From assembly GCF_001039355.2 (NCBI RefSeq), contig NW_019775502.1, positions 46,289 to 110,288 of the forward strand: a DNA stretch of 64,000 nucleotides, written 5' to 3'. Position numbers and translations under genes: made by a program. Below the pieces are notes generated by a model that was given only the letters and a program-made list of their open reading frames with translations, had not been told where the DNA came from and searched no databases. The DNA is from Lingula anatina (Eukaryota; Brachiopoda; Lingulata; Lingulida; Lingulidae). Shown here in pieces: positions 38,067 through 49,518 of the stretch (position 1 is the stretch's first letter; each line of letters begins with the position of its first letter).

Positions 38067-40375
38067 CTGCAATCCAGGTTAAGTGCGATGTTGACCGAGT
38101 TAACATTTCCACTTGAGACAGACCATGATGGACCAAATTTACAAATAAATATAAACCTATACAAAAATTGGTTTAAAATTTTAGTAATTATTGGTCTATA
38201 ACATTAGCCAGGTCTTTTTAGCCATAGAGCACCACATTATTCAATTTGATTAAACTATTACCCATTTATCTTAGGTAACATTTGCCTAAAATTTTGATTT
38301 TAAAATTTAGACCACATTATAGCCAAAAATACTTCTTTGGAAAAAAACTCATGTCTGAAAACATTCTGTACCAAGCAAAGAGCAATAGTGCAAGCAAACT
38401 CTCTGTACATACACCTGTGTCTGGACATTGAGACATTGAGACATCTGAGTAATTAACCAGACTTCCTACTGCCTTACCTAACTACAGACATGTTTACTGA
38501 GAAAACATCCAGGAGACACTCGCCGCACCCAATTCTAGGAAATTCTAGGAGCCAGGGAAACAAACATGTCTGCCCGAATGGGTGCTTTTGGGTATGTCAG
38601 GCATCATCTTCCTTGTCTTCATTATTATAGATACCATTTTCACAAGTTAAAATAACACATTAAAATTGAAATATTCAGTTAGTCCTCAACAAACTTCGAT
38701 CATATCTTCTTATCATTATCATTAAACACTGCCCTCAGTTTCAGTTTCACATGAGCCACCACCACAGGTTCACCTCTGAAGGGACACTTGAAAGTTTTTC
38801 TGAGCTCACTACATACTTCAAAATGCTCGAAAATTTACATATGTTCCACCTTGAAACTTTGACATGAATTAAACTTTTCAGGCATTTGTCTGCCATTAAA
38901 TTTACGCCAGTGAGAGCCCAGACCAACCACAAAACAACAGGGACACAAGTAATAACAAACAGAGAGCAATCCAGTCATCTGACATCCAGTGATAATAACC
39001 CTCCTCACCACAATAACCACTGCAGCCATCATTTGTGGGTGAATTCACACTTGATTTACAACCAATCTATCTCAGTTATGATAGGTAAGCCAGAACAAAG
39101 TGCTGTTGATGTAATTAGCTCTCTGTTAGTATATATAGCATTGTTCATGAAGCAATTGGTCGAAATGTTACTTGTACGGTGACAGCTTGGTATACATGCT
39201 GCACACCCATTGCGTTACTTACAATCAGCATGATTATGTTAGTGTTTTGCATATTGGTCTTTATCTTTATCATCAGAGACAAAAATCACAAAGAGATACC
39301 AAAATGTACATGTATCAACTAGCCAACTTGTTTCATAAATACATTGAGCCCTACGATTGATTCTAGCTGAGACTGCTAAATATTATAGCCAACTATCTTG
39401 CAGTTTTCAAAGAATCAAATAGGCACCTTACCTTATTTTCCCCATCTTTGAACTAAGCCCCTTGAGCAAACTGTGATTGTTTTGACATTGATTTTTACAC
39501 ACAGAGAGATGACAATAGCCACTTCAGGTATGTCAGCTACATTCTTTGTGAGCCAATAGTTCATAACTTGTTCTACAGCCAGTATCTTTTAATACTGATT
39601 GTACAGAGTTGGCATTTCAAGTTTAGCGCTCTACAATAAGCCCTCCCAAAAAGACTAGACTTTTTATGACACTGGTCCCTGCTTTCAAGTATGGTATACA
39701 AAAAATACATGCAGACACGAAATCTGAAATTACACAATCATGTCTGAGCACGGATGTGGGAAGAAGTGCTTGTTCCCCTGAGAAACATCACAAAGAAAGT
39801 TCATTAAGTTGAACTGACGAATGTCAATACAATTATAAAGAATCAATTAGAAAAACAACATGTAAACCAGTATATAAATGCAATTTACACAGTTCGGCAA
39901 ATTGCAGCTCTTTCATTAATTGACTTGGAGTGATATCACAGAAATGCACAGGGCAAACAATAAAATAATTGCAAGACCAATAAAACTTGATATCTGACTT
40001 GACTGAGATCCCCTAGTCCAAAGACCAAGACAAAGATGTTAATGTTAGTGCCAATCTCTCCATACCACTACAATATGTGCATTTATGTACAAAAATATTG
40101 CCTTTTAACACATTTCACAATTTTCCTTTTTAGTGTTCTAATCCAATATGAAGCATTCATTTCTATAATATTCATATTGCTATAATGTGCACTTTTCAGT
40201 GTGAATGTGCAAGTATATATATATGCATTATTGAAGCTTGCTTTTCAACCTTTATTCTCTTCCCAGATATTCTAGTCATTGTTACAGGGGATTCATTTGC
40301 AAATACAATTCCAAAACTCTAACCCCAAAGAAGAATACAAGCTGTACATAATCAATTGTAGTCCATAAGTCTTAC
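38067..40375. other. non-coding stretch
   Basis: AT-rich sequence. No gene, RNA or repeat structure that I can support. Confidence 0.5.
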
Positions 40376-40429
40376 CTGCAGTCAGCAACTTCTTATCAAC
40401 GCTTACAACAGTGACTCTCCCAATGGAAT
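40376..40429 (-). CDS. candidate internal coding exon (54 bp)
   Basis: The minus-strand acceptor (TTTTACTTACAG) and the near-perfect donor (CTGCAG followed by GTAAGAC) bound 54 bp. One frame is open, taking two bases to complete a split codon and leaving one, and encodes SIGRVTVVSVDKKLLTA. It does not match the phase left by the 59.8 kb candidate (two bases); in that phase it would bring in a stop after about ten codons. It may belong to another isoform, need an unseen exon before it, be a poison cassette, or be chance. Its leftover base would suit the 6.6 kb exon. No family is recognised. Confidence 0.35.
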
Positions 40430-41144
40430 CTGTAAGTAAAATAAAATCATTAAATAATCTTCATTAATTCTTACATTTGGGGCCACCCAATTAATAGAAA
40501 AGAATCACATTCTGTGCTGTGTGATCAAGTTATACTGAAATGGAAAGGAAAATTTTAATGCCAACAACAAACTACCCACATAGTTATAACTACTGCTGCT
40601 GAACATGACTCATAGAAGTTTTCTACTAATCAGGATCATAATAATAAATTTCAGTGATGCCAGATTACACATACCAATTCATGAAATTCACCAGAGGCAA
40701 GAGCTTAACAGTTAAATGCCTTTGCTTACGATCATGCAACAACATTTTTAGCTTTTAAAAAAGCTGCAAAACCGGTGTCAGCAACCAAACTATACTAATC
40801 AGCTTCCAGCAAAAAAAAAAAAAGCAAAAAAAAACCAAACTATTTGTGACACCTTCCAAATGCAGACAACCCAGGTGTGCATTTGTTGACTATTACACAA
40901 CAGTTTCAATTTTAGATCATAACATAAAACTCCCCACATTATTTCCCCCCTAACCCTATGTACCCCGAGTTTCTCACTTTTCTAAAAACCCACTTAGATT
41001 AACATGCTTCCTGCAGGTGTTGAGTAGACTACAGAAAAGCTGGTGGTTTTACGAGTATATTGGCAATAAGATAATACCTGAAATATGATTGCATTCAGTA
41101 AGAGTCCACATGGAGTTGGATCAATCTATAGATGTAGAATGTTA
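40430..41144. other. non-coding stretch
   Basis: AT-rich sequence with A-rich homopolymers near 40810-40835. Nothing else seen. Confidence 0.5.
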
Positions 41145-41356
41145 AGCCCCCTTTACACTGGACGGCGTCCTTTCTGCGTCCAGCAGTACGACCCCATTTG
41201 AGAGTTGAAAAATTATAATACTCTACGTGCCGACAACTGGCCGACCATTAAGCATTAATTCTGATACAAAATCAATGCTAGTGCCTCCTTATTAAGACCA
41301 CAGCACTGCCAAATTTCATGGTCGCAGAAAGGACGCTGTCCAGTGTAAAGGGGGTA
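41145..41356. mobile_element. 212-bp MITE with 32-bp TIRs, PIF/Harbinger-like
   Basis: Arms 41147-41178 and 41323-41354 are inverted repeats with one mismatch, starting CCCCCTTTACACTGGAC. A TTA trinucleotide lies just outside each end (41142-41144 and 41357-41359), a plausible 3-bp target duplication of the kind PIF/Harbinger elements make. There is no coding capacity. The family assignment is an inference from the TTA sites. Confidence 0.75.
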
Positions 41357-42419
41357 TTAGTTTATTAGGAATAGGCCCTCAGATTAAAGTTTCCAGTAAG
41401 CCATGAAACTCAGGGTACCCCACAGAATGCATGCTTTTTTCTTTCAAGGCCAACAACAACGGGAAGTAATTCATCAAGCACAGTTGGTGTCACTGCCACT
41501 GAAATATTTGTCTCCATCTTCTGAGGTCCTCAGCGGTCTTTGTTGTGTCACCACTCCACCCAATGGTGACATCCAGATATGCAACCCTGTGCTTTATTTT
41601 TGATGCCAGCTTTTTTTTTTCCTATGGAGTATGCATTTTTTTGTCTTAATTTGTTTCTTTTCTTTTCTCATTTTGTCCTGGAGGAAATATTTTATCAGTT
41701 TAATGATCACACCCATTTCCACAATGATGTGAAGTAACAATTGCATGCATAAGAAGTTGACTGGGTGATTCTGCAATTTTTTGGTCATTTTTTTTCCTTC
41801 CTGGAGGCATTTTTCATTTTAGATATATCTTGAGGGAAATTGATGATGAGAACTCAATTCAAAAATTTTGCACCCATTGTTTTTGCTTCTTTTTTTTTTT
41901 TTTCAAATTAATTCAATTGTCTTGGCATATATATTACCAAGCTTTTGGGTCATGATGCTGAAGCAGCACTGAGAAGTCATTATTGCCATTTTTTTCTCCT
42001 CCAAGGGCAGACTAATAAATTTATTTCCTATGGAAGAAGTTATTTTAATCTTTTAACTCTCAAGGCATGTCATTATCTTAATAGTTATATTTAATACCTG
42101 TAGGAATGACTCATTAAAAAGATTGCTTGAAATTTGGAAACCTTCAAGCTAGCTCTTACATGCATATTGTACAGATAAAAATTTAGCTGAAAACTTCATA
42201 CCCTACAGTAATGATTTAAATAGTCATGATGAACTTTTATTTCCATTTTAAAGATTTATACCTTAATTTGCAGTCTACTTAAAGTCAGGGCCCCAAGGAC
42301 AAAGACACACCCAAAGATGACATCTGAGGTTAAAGGCTAACCCCTCCACAGCAAAAATGGTAAGCTTCAGGCCTACCCAGCTACCAGACTTGGCACAGAA
42401 TGATCCTGAATTCAGTGGT
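41357..42419. other. non-coding stretch
   Basis: No gene recognised. Several poly-T tracts, for example near 41890. Confidence 0.5.
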
Positions 42420-42633
42420 AGATTGGACCACACTACCCGTTTTCAAGGTGTGCATCAGTACGCGCTTCAAAGTAGCAGACGTGACACCGCTCTTGCCTTG
42501 CACGCCATGGGATAGCGATGATTCTGAGCGGGGTTGGAAAGTAGTGCATCTCAACTCAAAATTTGTTCTGGGGTATGATACTGTGAAATGCATATTGATG
42601 CACACCTTGAAAACGGGTAGCGTGGTCCGATCT
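42420..42633. mobile_element. 214-bp MITE-like element with 38-bp TIRs
   Basis: 42420-42457 and 42596-42633 are inverted repeats with two mismatches, carrying the blocks CTACCCGTTTTCAAGG and TGTGCATCA. The interior is non-coding. The short ORFs on both strands that share Leu-Pro-Val-Phe-Lys-Val-Cys arise from reading the two arms. GATT/GATC at the edges may be an imperfect target duplication. Confidence 0.85.
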
Positions 42634-42858
42634 TCCATCTCACACCACACTTTTAGTACTATTTATTCTTTGCTTTGATTCTCTAACCCTACTTTAACCC
42701 CACCACCACCACCACAATCCTTCTTATCCATCTCATACTGAACTTTTAGTATTAATTCTTTGCTTTGATCGCATTCACAATGAGTTGAGCCATGGCTTTA
42801 CAAATCCTGGAACTAAATATGGCAGAAGTACATAAAAGAAAACCCGCCTAATCTTTTA

Positions 42859-42976
42859 ATAGTCTCTCCGCCTCTCACACGCCTCCCCATGCGTCGTCCC
42901 TGCAGGGGTACAGTCATTAAATCTTGTCTCCATTTTGACGACACATGGGGAGGCGTGTGAGAGGCGGAGAGACTAT
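42859..42976. repeat. 40-bp inverted repeat abutting the N gap
   Basis: 42859-42898 and 42937-42976 are reverse complements with one mismatch, around a 38-bp loop. The arms are GC-rich (CTCTCCGCCTCTCACACGCC). The right arm runs straight into the N run, so the full structure may be longer, or the hairpin may be what stopped the assembly. Confidence 0.85.
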
Positions 42977-43813
42977 NNNNNNNNNNNNNNNNNNNNNNNN
43001 NNNNNNNNNNNNNNNNNNNNNNNNNNNNNNNNNNNNNNNNNNNNNNNNNNNNNNNNNNNNNNNNNNNNNNNNNNNNNNNNNNNNNNNNNNNNNNNNNNNN
43101 NNNNNNNNNNNNNNNNNNNNNNNNNNNNNNNNNNNNNNNNNNNNNNNNNNNNNNNNNNNNNNNNNNNNNNNNNNNNNNNNNNNNNNNNNNNNNNNNNNNN
43201 NNNNNNNNNNNNNNNNNNNNNNNNNNNNNNNNNNNNNNNNNNNNNNNNNNNNNNNNNNNNNNNNNNNNNNNNNNNNNNNNNNNNNNNNNNNNNNNNNNNN
43301 NNNNNNNNNNNNNNNNNNNNNNNNNNNNNNNNNNNNNNNNNNNNNNNNNNNNNNNNNNNNNNNNNNNNNNNNNNNNNNNNNNNNNNNNNNNNNNNNNNNN
43401 NNNNNNNNNNNNNNNNNNNNNNNNNNNNNNNNNNNNNNNNNNNNNNNNNNNNNNNNNNNNNNNNNNNNNNNNNNNNNNNNNNNNNNNNNNNNNNNNNNNN
43501 NNNNNNNNNNNNNNNNNNNNNNNNNNNNNNNNNNNNNNNNNNNNNNNNNNNNNNNNNNNNNNNNNNNNNNNNNNNNNNNNNNNNNNNNNNNNNNNNNNNN
43601 NNNNNNNNNNNNNNNNNNNNNNNNNNNNNNNNNNNNNNNNNNNNNNNNNNNNNNNNNNNNNNNNNNNNNNNNNNNNNNNNNNNNNNNNNNNNNNNNNNNN
43701 NNNNNNNNNNNNNNNNNNNNNNNNNNNNNNNNNNNNNNNNNNNNNNNNNNNNNNNNNNNNNNNNNNNNNNNNNNNNNNNNNNNNNNNNNNNNNNNNNNNN
43801 NNNNNNNNNNNNN
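42977..43813. other. assembly gap (837 N)
   Basis: Run of N. Apparent long ORFs crossing it are meaningless. Confidence 0.99.
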
Positions 43814-43816
43814 TTA

Positions 43817-44073
43817 GGCTTCGTTCACATGCAATGTCTATTTTCTATTTTCTATTTTCTATTTTCGGTATGTCTTATGATCACGGTCTGTGCACTGAAT
43901 ATCCCGCCGCGTAATTACTGGCAGCGCGAGCCAGTTACTATAAGTTACTCTAAGTAACTGGCTCGCGCTGCCAGTAATTACGCCGCGGGATATTCAGGGC
44001 ACAGACAGTGATCATAAGATAGCGCGAATAGAAAATAGAATTTAGAAAATAGACATTGCATGTGAACGAAGCC
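43817..44073. mobile_element. 257-bp hairpin MITE, copy 1 (PIF/Harbinger-like)
   Basis: The element starts GGCTTCGTTCACATGC and ends in its reverse complement; almost the whole length folds on itself (arms of about 120 bp, short centre). It is flanked by TTA on both sides (43814-43816 and 44074-44076), a 3-bp TWA-type target duplication. The TIR starting GG and the TTA/TAA duplications match non-autonomous PIF/Harbinger elements. A second copy lies at 48070-48336. No coding capacity. It begins three bases after the N gap. Confidence 0.9.
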
Positions 44074-44076
44074 TTA

Positions 44077-46958
44077 GTTGATTGCAGTCAATCAAATTAT
44101 ACACTTTAACGCAAGAATGAACTGACACTGTCTATCCAGAAACCATGTGGACAAATCAAATGTGAATGTGTCCTCATGTTGTCTACATAATAACAGCCTT
44201 CACACCTAGAGTGTCTTAGAGAACAAAGTTGTCCCCAGATTATATCAGCTAAGGAGCTTACATCATGGGATATCATTAAAGGCTCTCACATCTGTGTGGG
44301 GAATGGGAAAATAGCGTATCCACTTAGAGGACAATAAGGCTGCATTAATCCACCTTAAGATGCTCAGTGACGTCTTCAGTGGAATAATTGGCAAATCAAT
44401 TAACAGCTGAGAGAACCACAACTGAAGAGGAAAAGAGATATAAAAACAGACTGTGTTCTGTCAGTTATAACTGTAAAATTCATTTAGTTTAACAGAAATT
44501 CAATACTTGGGCTCACCACTGGATTGTCACTATACCCACCCCAACAGCCTGTTCTGATCTGAAATTCTTGTCACATTATTCATTTTTACAAAACACGCTT
44601 TCATGTTTCAGGTAGCAGACATTTGGTTCCACACGTGAATTGTTGTTCTGATCCCACACCTCTGCAAACATTAAATTATAACAATTGTTCTCTAAAACCA
44701 TACTAAATGTGACCTTATTACTAGACCAGTTGAATAAAAACATATGCAAAAATTACATCAAAATCAACATGAAATTTCAAGGTGCCTTATACCAGTGGAA
44801 ACATCTATGCAAATACAAGCATACGGCCCAGTGTACACAGCAAAAACAGGAACAGAAGCGTTCTGATGAAAGACTTACATGTGTAATAACATCATAAGTG
44901 TGGTAGCACACTCTTGCTGTCTAATCAAAACAACCTAATGACAACCGCAGACCTAAAACTGTCAAATAATTCCTGTTTCTATGGCAACAAGAAATTAAGA
45001 GCACAACCCATGTCAGTGACTGACGAGCAAGCAGTACAGAAATGCAACACAAACAGAAAATCAGTTTTTTGCTTACAGTACCCAGCTCCTACCTATCTAT
45101 ATCTAAAAATTCTCCATCATAGAGCATAAACTTACCAGTTCGACTCTGAGTAAAACTGTGCATTTGAGGAACAAAACTGCAACATTTGCCTAAGTGGCCC
45201 ATAAAAACCCATGATCTAATGTAATTCCTAATAATTATGTTACAACAGCTCTATCATTCATCAAAACAGAGAGAGGAAATTCCAGAGGCAATATCCTGTG
45301 TAACTTAACTACAGTGTAGTAGACATGCAGTCTTCAAGGTACACAGCATAACATAAACCACTTAGTCTAGCCACTATTACATCAACTACTGAATAGCAGA
45401 CTTTTGAACAGCATGAAGAAACCTGCTATTAACTGTCCAAATAAACCACGGACTTATGCAACATAACTCGAGGCACTTTTGATTGTTATTTGTTAAGTAT
45501 CAGAAAACGGTATCTTTTACTTAATAAAAGTTCAACCTGCTTCTATCAAGAATGTTTCCTGTTGCAATCAATTTTCTCCAATTAAATATCTGAGTGGAGT
45601 ATTTTGCCTGCCAGAGATGCAGCATACAGCAAAAATGTGAGATCAGTGAAAGAGGAAACCTTTACCTGACATCGAACAGCCATCTGCCAGCAGAAAGTTT
45701 GTTTGTACAATTAAGGAACTCAATTTTCTCTCCTTTACCACCAGCGCAGCTCCTGTGTTCATCACTCCATCTAACTATAATAGAAGCTGTTCCTATTACA
45801 TTGGGATGTCAGTGCACACTTTCTGTTTCACCAAATCTGGGCAAGTCTATTTTGGGTTTTCCGAGGCAGGAGAGAAAAAATTTCAATTTCAATTCCATTA
45901 ATTTGACAACATGTCACTAGTGGCGATTTGTCATATGTTTGTTCTAAAGTTTTACTTTCTATTTCATTGCATCAGAATGTTTCTTGTTTTCTGGTAAAAT
46001 TTGAAAATGTATCAAAAGAGCGACCTATCCTTTCCCACCTCTGGCAAAAATGATCTAATCCAGCGAGCAGCAGAAGATTCAGTTGTCACAAGCAGTCCAA
46101 TCAGTCACAGTGGGAGACAAACCAGTCTTCCCCTCCCCCTTCCTTTCTAATCTACCTTAATCCACTTGACCACTGCAATTAACAGCTCCATTAACTAGCC
46201 ACTGGTCAAGATTAGATACTGGATGCTAGAGGGTGGTCACCGTCTATTGATCTGTTATGAAGGCCTGTTTACACTGTGGATAACATGGTGCAAACCCAAA
46301 GTGCACTAGGTTCAAATAAGTCAGCATACATGCTGGGAAGTTTAACCTCTTTAATCATGTTGAAAATTGACCAAATGCAGAATTTTCCCTAGAATTTTGA
46401 CTGGCACATAAATTTGAAACCACTCACTGGTTAAAAATCTTTAATCTGCTCTTTTTAAGTTTGTTAAGTTCTATGTATGTAAATGAGTAAATGTAATATT
46501 TTATCCCAAAATTATTGATAAAATTAATAAAAGTCATAAATTATCTTTTGTGATTATCAACATTCCCACTACCTTTTTTATCTTTAATTTGTTAGTTTAT
46601 AGCCATTTTGAAAATGCTGAAATGAAGAAATGGATCATTATAATTAATTTTTACTATTAAATGTGAAATTAACGTATTACCAAAAATCACTTTGTAAAAG
46701 TTATTGGAAAAGCCCTTTGTACTCCTCTGCCCCCCTCCCCATTAAGTACCCATTCTTCCTGGTGCACCCAGCTGTGGCAGTGCTATTATCTGCCCAATTT
46801 GTCACATGCTGTAATGGCCACACTCCCCAGGGACACTACCTGATTAATGGACAGGGTTACCAGTGTTTCTAGTGAGCATGAACACCACCCGATTAGTATA
46901 CAGAGATACTGAAGGCTTTCTAGTCAGCCAGGACCCAACTACCTAACTTAAGGCTCAT
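44077..46958. other. non-coding stretch
   Basis: No recognised gene. A 108-codon plus-strand ORF at 45594-45920 lacks any motif or convincing splice context. Confidence 0.5.
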
Positions 46959-47126
46959 CACGGGCGGCTCCAGAGATATTTTCTGACAGTCTTCCAAATT
47001 ATCATTGTTGATCCATCTTCCATTTTTGACCGTCTTCCGACAGAAAACATTAGATGGCTGACAATGTAAACTTGAAAATCTGACCGTCTTCCAGAAGACC
47101 CAGAGGACGGCCTTAATCCGCCCCTG
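46959..47126. mobile_element. 168-bp MITE, copy 1, with 5-bp target duplication
   Basis: The right end read outward is ATCCGCCCCTG, the complement of the CAGGGGCGGAT-type terminus; the left end is CACGGGCGG. It is flanked on both sides by CTCAT (46954-46958 and 47127-47131). The interior has three GTCTTCC repeats and a GTCTTCCAGAAGAC-type stem near the right end. Copies 2 and 3 lie at 57586-57753 and 58588-58754. The superfamily is not determined. Confidence 0.9.
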
Positions 47127-48066
47127 CTCATAACAAGTAAAGCTCTTCTAGAGTATAACAACTATTTGTTAGTAGATTGTTCACATATTTTTAAGGTAGT
47201 ATATGTGTATTCTAGTAACACTTAATATATTTTATTAAATCAATGTACTTTTTTACAGCAATGGTTTACTTATCAATCTGTACACTTATTTTGTCATCTA
47301 AAGCAGAATTTATAAAATATATAATATAAAAAGTATTACTGACTACCTGCTAGTCATCAAAACTGACCACAAGGATCACTCTCTGTGGGAGATAAAGACT
47401 CCATTACAGTCAATCACTCCAAATTAAAGGCACTGACCACAACAATACACACTGACAAGAAAATCTTGAGGTAACAGCTCAAATCCTTCTTAACAGACAG
47501 ACAGCCTTGCACCAACTGCCCCCATCTCCAGTCCACCCCCACCTATACAGGGTGACATAATTATAGTTTTCATAACATATCAGTCTTTAAATATCTTGTT
47601 ATAAACAATAAATCACACTGGACAGCAGGAAATGTAAGGCTTAAGTAGCAAACTCAGAGTAAATCCTCAGTCAGCAGGAAGCCACACTGGTATCCAGGTG
47701 GGTACTCTCTCCTCCCACACAGGAGGGGCAATTTAATGCTCCAATTCCCCCCTGATCTAGGTTAATTACAGGTTAGACTCACATGCTTAATGATACAAAG
47801 ACATAGGGTAAGTAGGTTTCTTCTCTGAGCTAGCTAAAACACCTACAACTTTATCATTTACTTCTCATATGGTTTTGATATGTTTGTCCTGACACTATTA
47901 ACACATTTAAAAGTTTCTAAATTATTTCCATCAGATTTTTTTTCTCTAGAACATTGACCATATCACATCCCAATTTGTTTGACTTAATCTGCTATGCACC
48001 TGAGGTAAATTATATAACAATCCATCTGAATAACTGCTGCAAGCTTAATTGTTTGTGAACTGACTT
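47127..48066. other. non-coding stretch
   Basis: Nothing recognised apart from a 36-bp plus-strand interval between splice-like sites (47771-47806), too short to call. Confidence 0.5.
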
Positions 48067-48069
48067 TAA

Positions 48070-48336
48070 GGCTTCGTTCACATGCAATGTCTATTTTCTA
48101 AATTCTATTTTCTATTTGCGGCATGTCTTATGATCACGGTCTGTGCACTGAATATCCCGCCGCGTAATTACTGGCAGCGCGAGCCAGTTACTATAAGTTA
48201 CTATAAGTTACTATAAGTAACTGGCTCGCGCTGCCAGTAATTACGCGGCGGGATATTCAGTGCACAGACCATGATCATAAGATAGCGCGAATAGAAAATA
48301 GAATTTAGAAAATAGACATTGCATGTGAACGAAGCC
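48070..48336. mobile_element. 267-bp hairpin MITE, copy 2 (PIF/Harbinger-like)
   Basis: Second copy of the 43817-44073 family with the same GGCTTCGTTCACATGC ends, flanked by TAA on both sides (48067-48069 and 48337-48339). It is 10 bp longer because the central TTACTATAAG unit is repeated once more. Few mismatches separate the two arms, so transcription would give a long double-stranded RNA hairpin. Confidence 0.92.
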
Positions 48337-48445
48337 TAAATGTACTTGATCCTATTTCTATACAGGTAGTAGAGATATTTACATAGAATAGATACCGGTT
48401 ACTGTAGCTAAAACAAATCCAATGTGCTTGCAACACACTTACTGA

Positions 48446-48529
48446 ATCCACAATTCACCAGGTAAATTCAAAAACACAAATTATTTCACAATTTATTATC
48501 CACAATTCACCAGGTAAATTCAAAAACAC
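48446..48529. repeat. 32-bp direct repeat, two copies
   Basis: 48446-48477 and 48498-48529 are identical, starting ATCCACAATTCACCAGG, with a 20-bp AT-rich spacer. Confidence 0.95.
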
Positions 48530-49481
48530 TTCCCTTAGAGAACCATTACAGAGACTAAATGCTGTGTTATACGACGGGTCTCCAAGTCCTCACACTTGAT
48601 GAAGCCCACCATCAAAGTTGACAGGCCATTTAGCTGTTCAGTTCACTTATTAAGTTATACCACAGGGTGTAATTAAACAGGAAACAAGCTCCTAACACCA
48701 TCAGCGAGCAACATAATTACATATGGGAAGTTTGTAACAGCTAGGAATAAAATTCTTAGCAGTTCTTCAGTTATGTTCTTCACCTAATTGAACCTTAAAT
48801 CCTCTTCTGTTAAGTCATTAATGAACAGCAATTAAGCAGTTAAATATAACAATTAAGAATTTAGCATAAAATGTGTGAAATTATTAACAAAATTCTTCTC
48901 TTTCCTCCACAAATTATCTCTCCCCCTAAAAAAGCACACTGAAATCCCACAGACTGTTATTTCTTATTAGATTATTAACTACAAGTAAATTCAATTTACT
49001 TCTGGTTAAAATCACCTGATGCGGCCAAAAGAGCTTCAATAAATAACTGAAATTTCCCTAAATTCACGGACGTTGCCATCTGTTATACCTAAATCAACGT
49101 AAAAATAGAAGTAAAAGTTAAATTTAGCCAATTAGGCAGGATTTCAATCCTCAATGTTCCACTTGTAAAATAAGAGTGTTATTCATTAACAGGAACTTGA
49201 CAATAAAATCAATAGCACTGTCCCCACTGTGACTGTTACTAAATCTTTATAAAAGATTGTATGCTGACAAAGACTGGACTTCTGTTCCCTAAACATGAAC
49301 AGATTTTTAAAATCCACGTTTTCAAGTTTATAATACAGATACTATGAATTTGGAAAGCAGGAACCAACACTAGGCCTTGATAAGGTCTGTTTTAATGACA
49401 TTTTACTTCCTGCTAATGTCATCCTAGAAGATGACATAATAGAAATCCCCCCTCTCAACAACCAGCCTCCTCCCCCCCAAG

Positions 49482-49482
49482 A

Positions 49483-49518
<36 letters not shown>
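49482..49518. repeat. (AC)n(AG)n microsatellite
   Basis: About nine AC units followed directly by nine AG units, then A/G-rich sequence. Confidence 0.93.

Noticed and set aside
42935-43957. Apparent 340- and 290-codon ORFs on the plus strand
   Set aside because: They consist almost wholly of unknown residues across the N run and have no supporting sequence.
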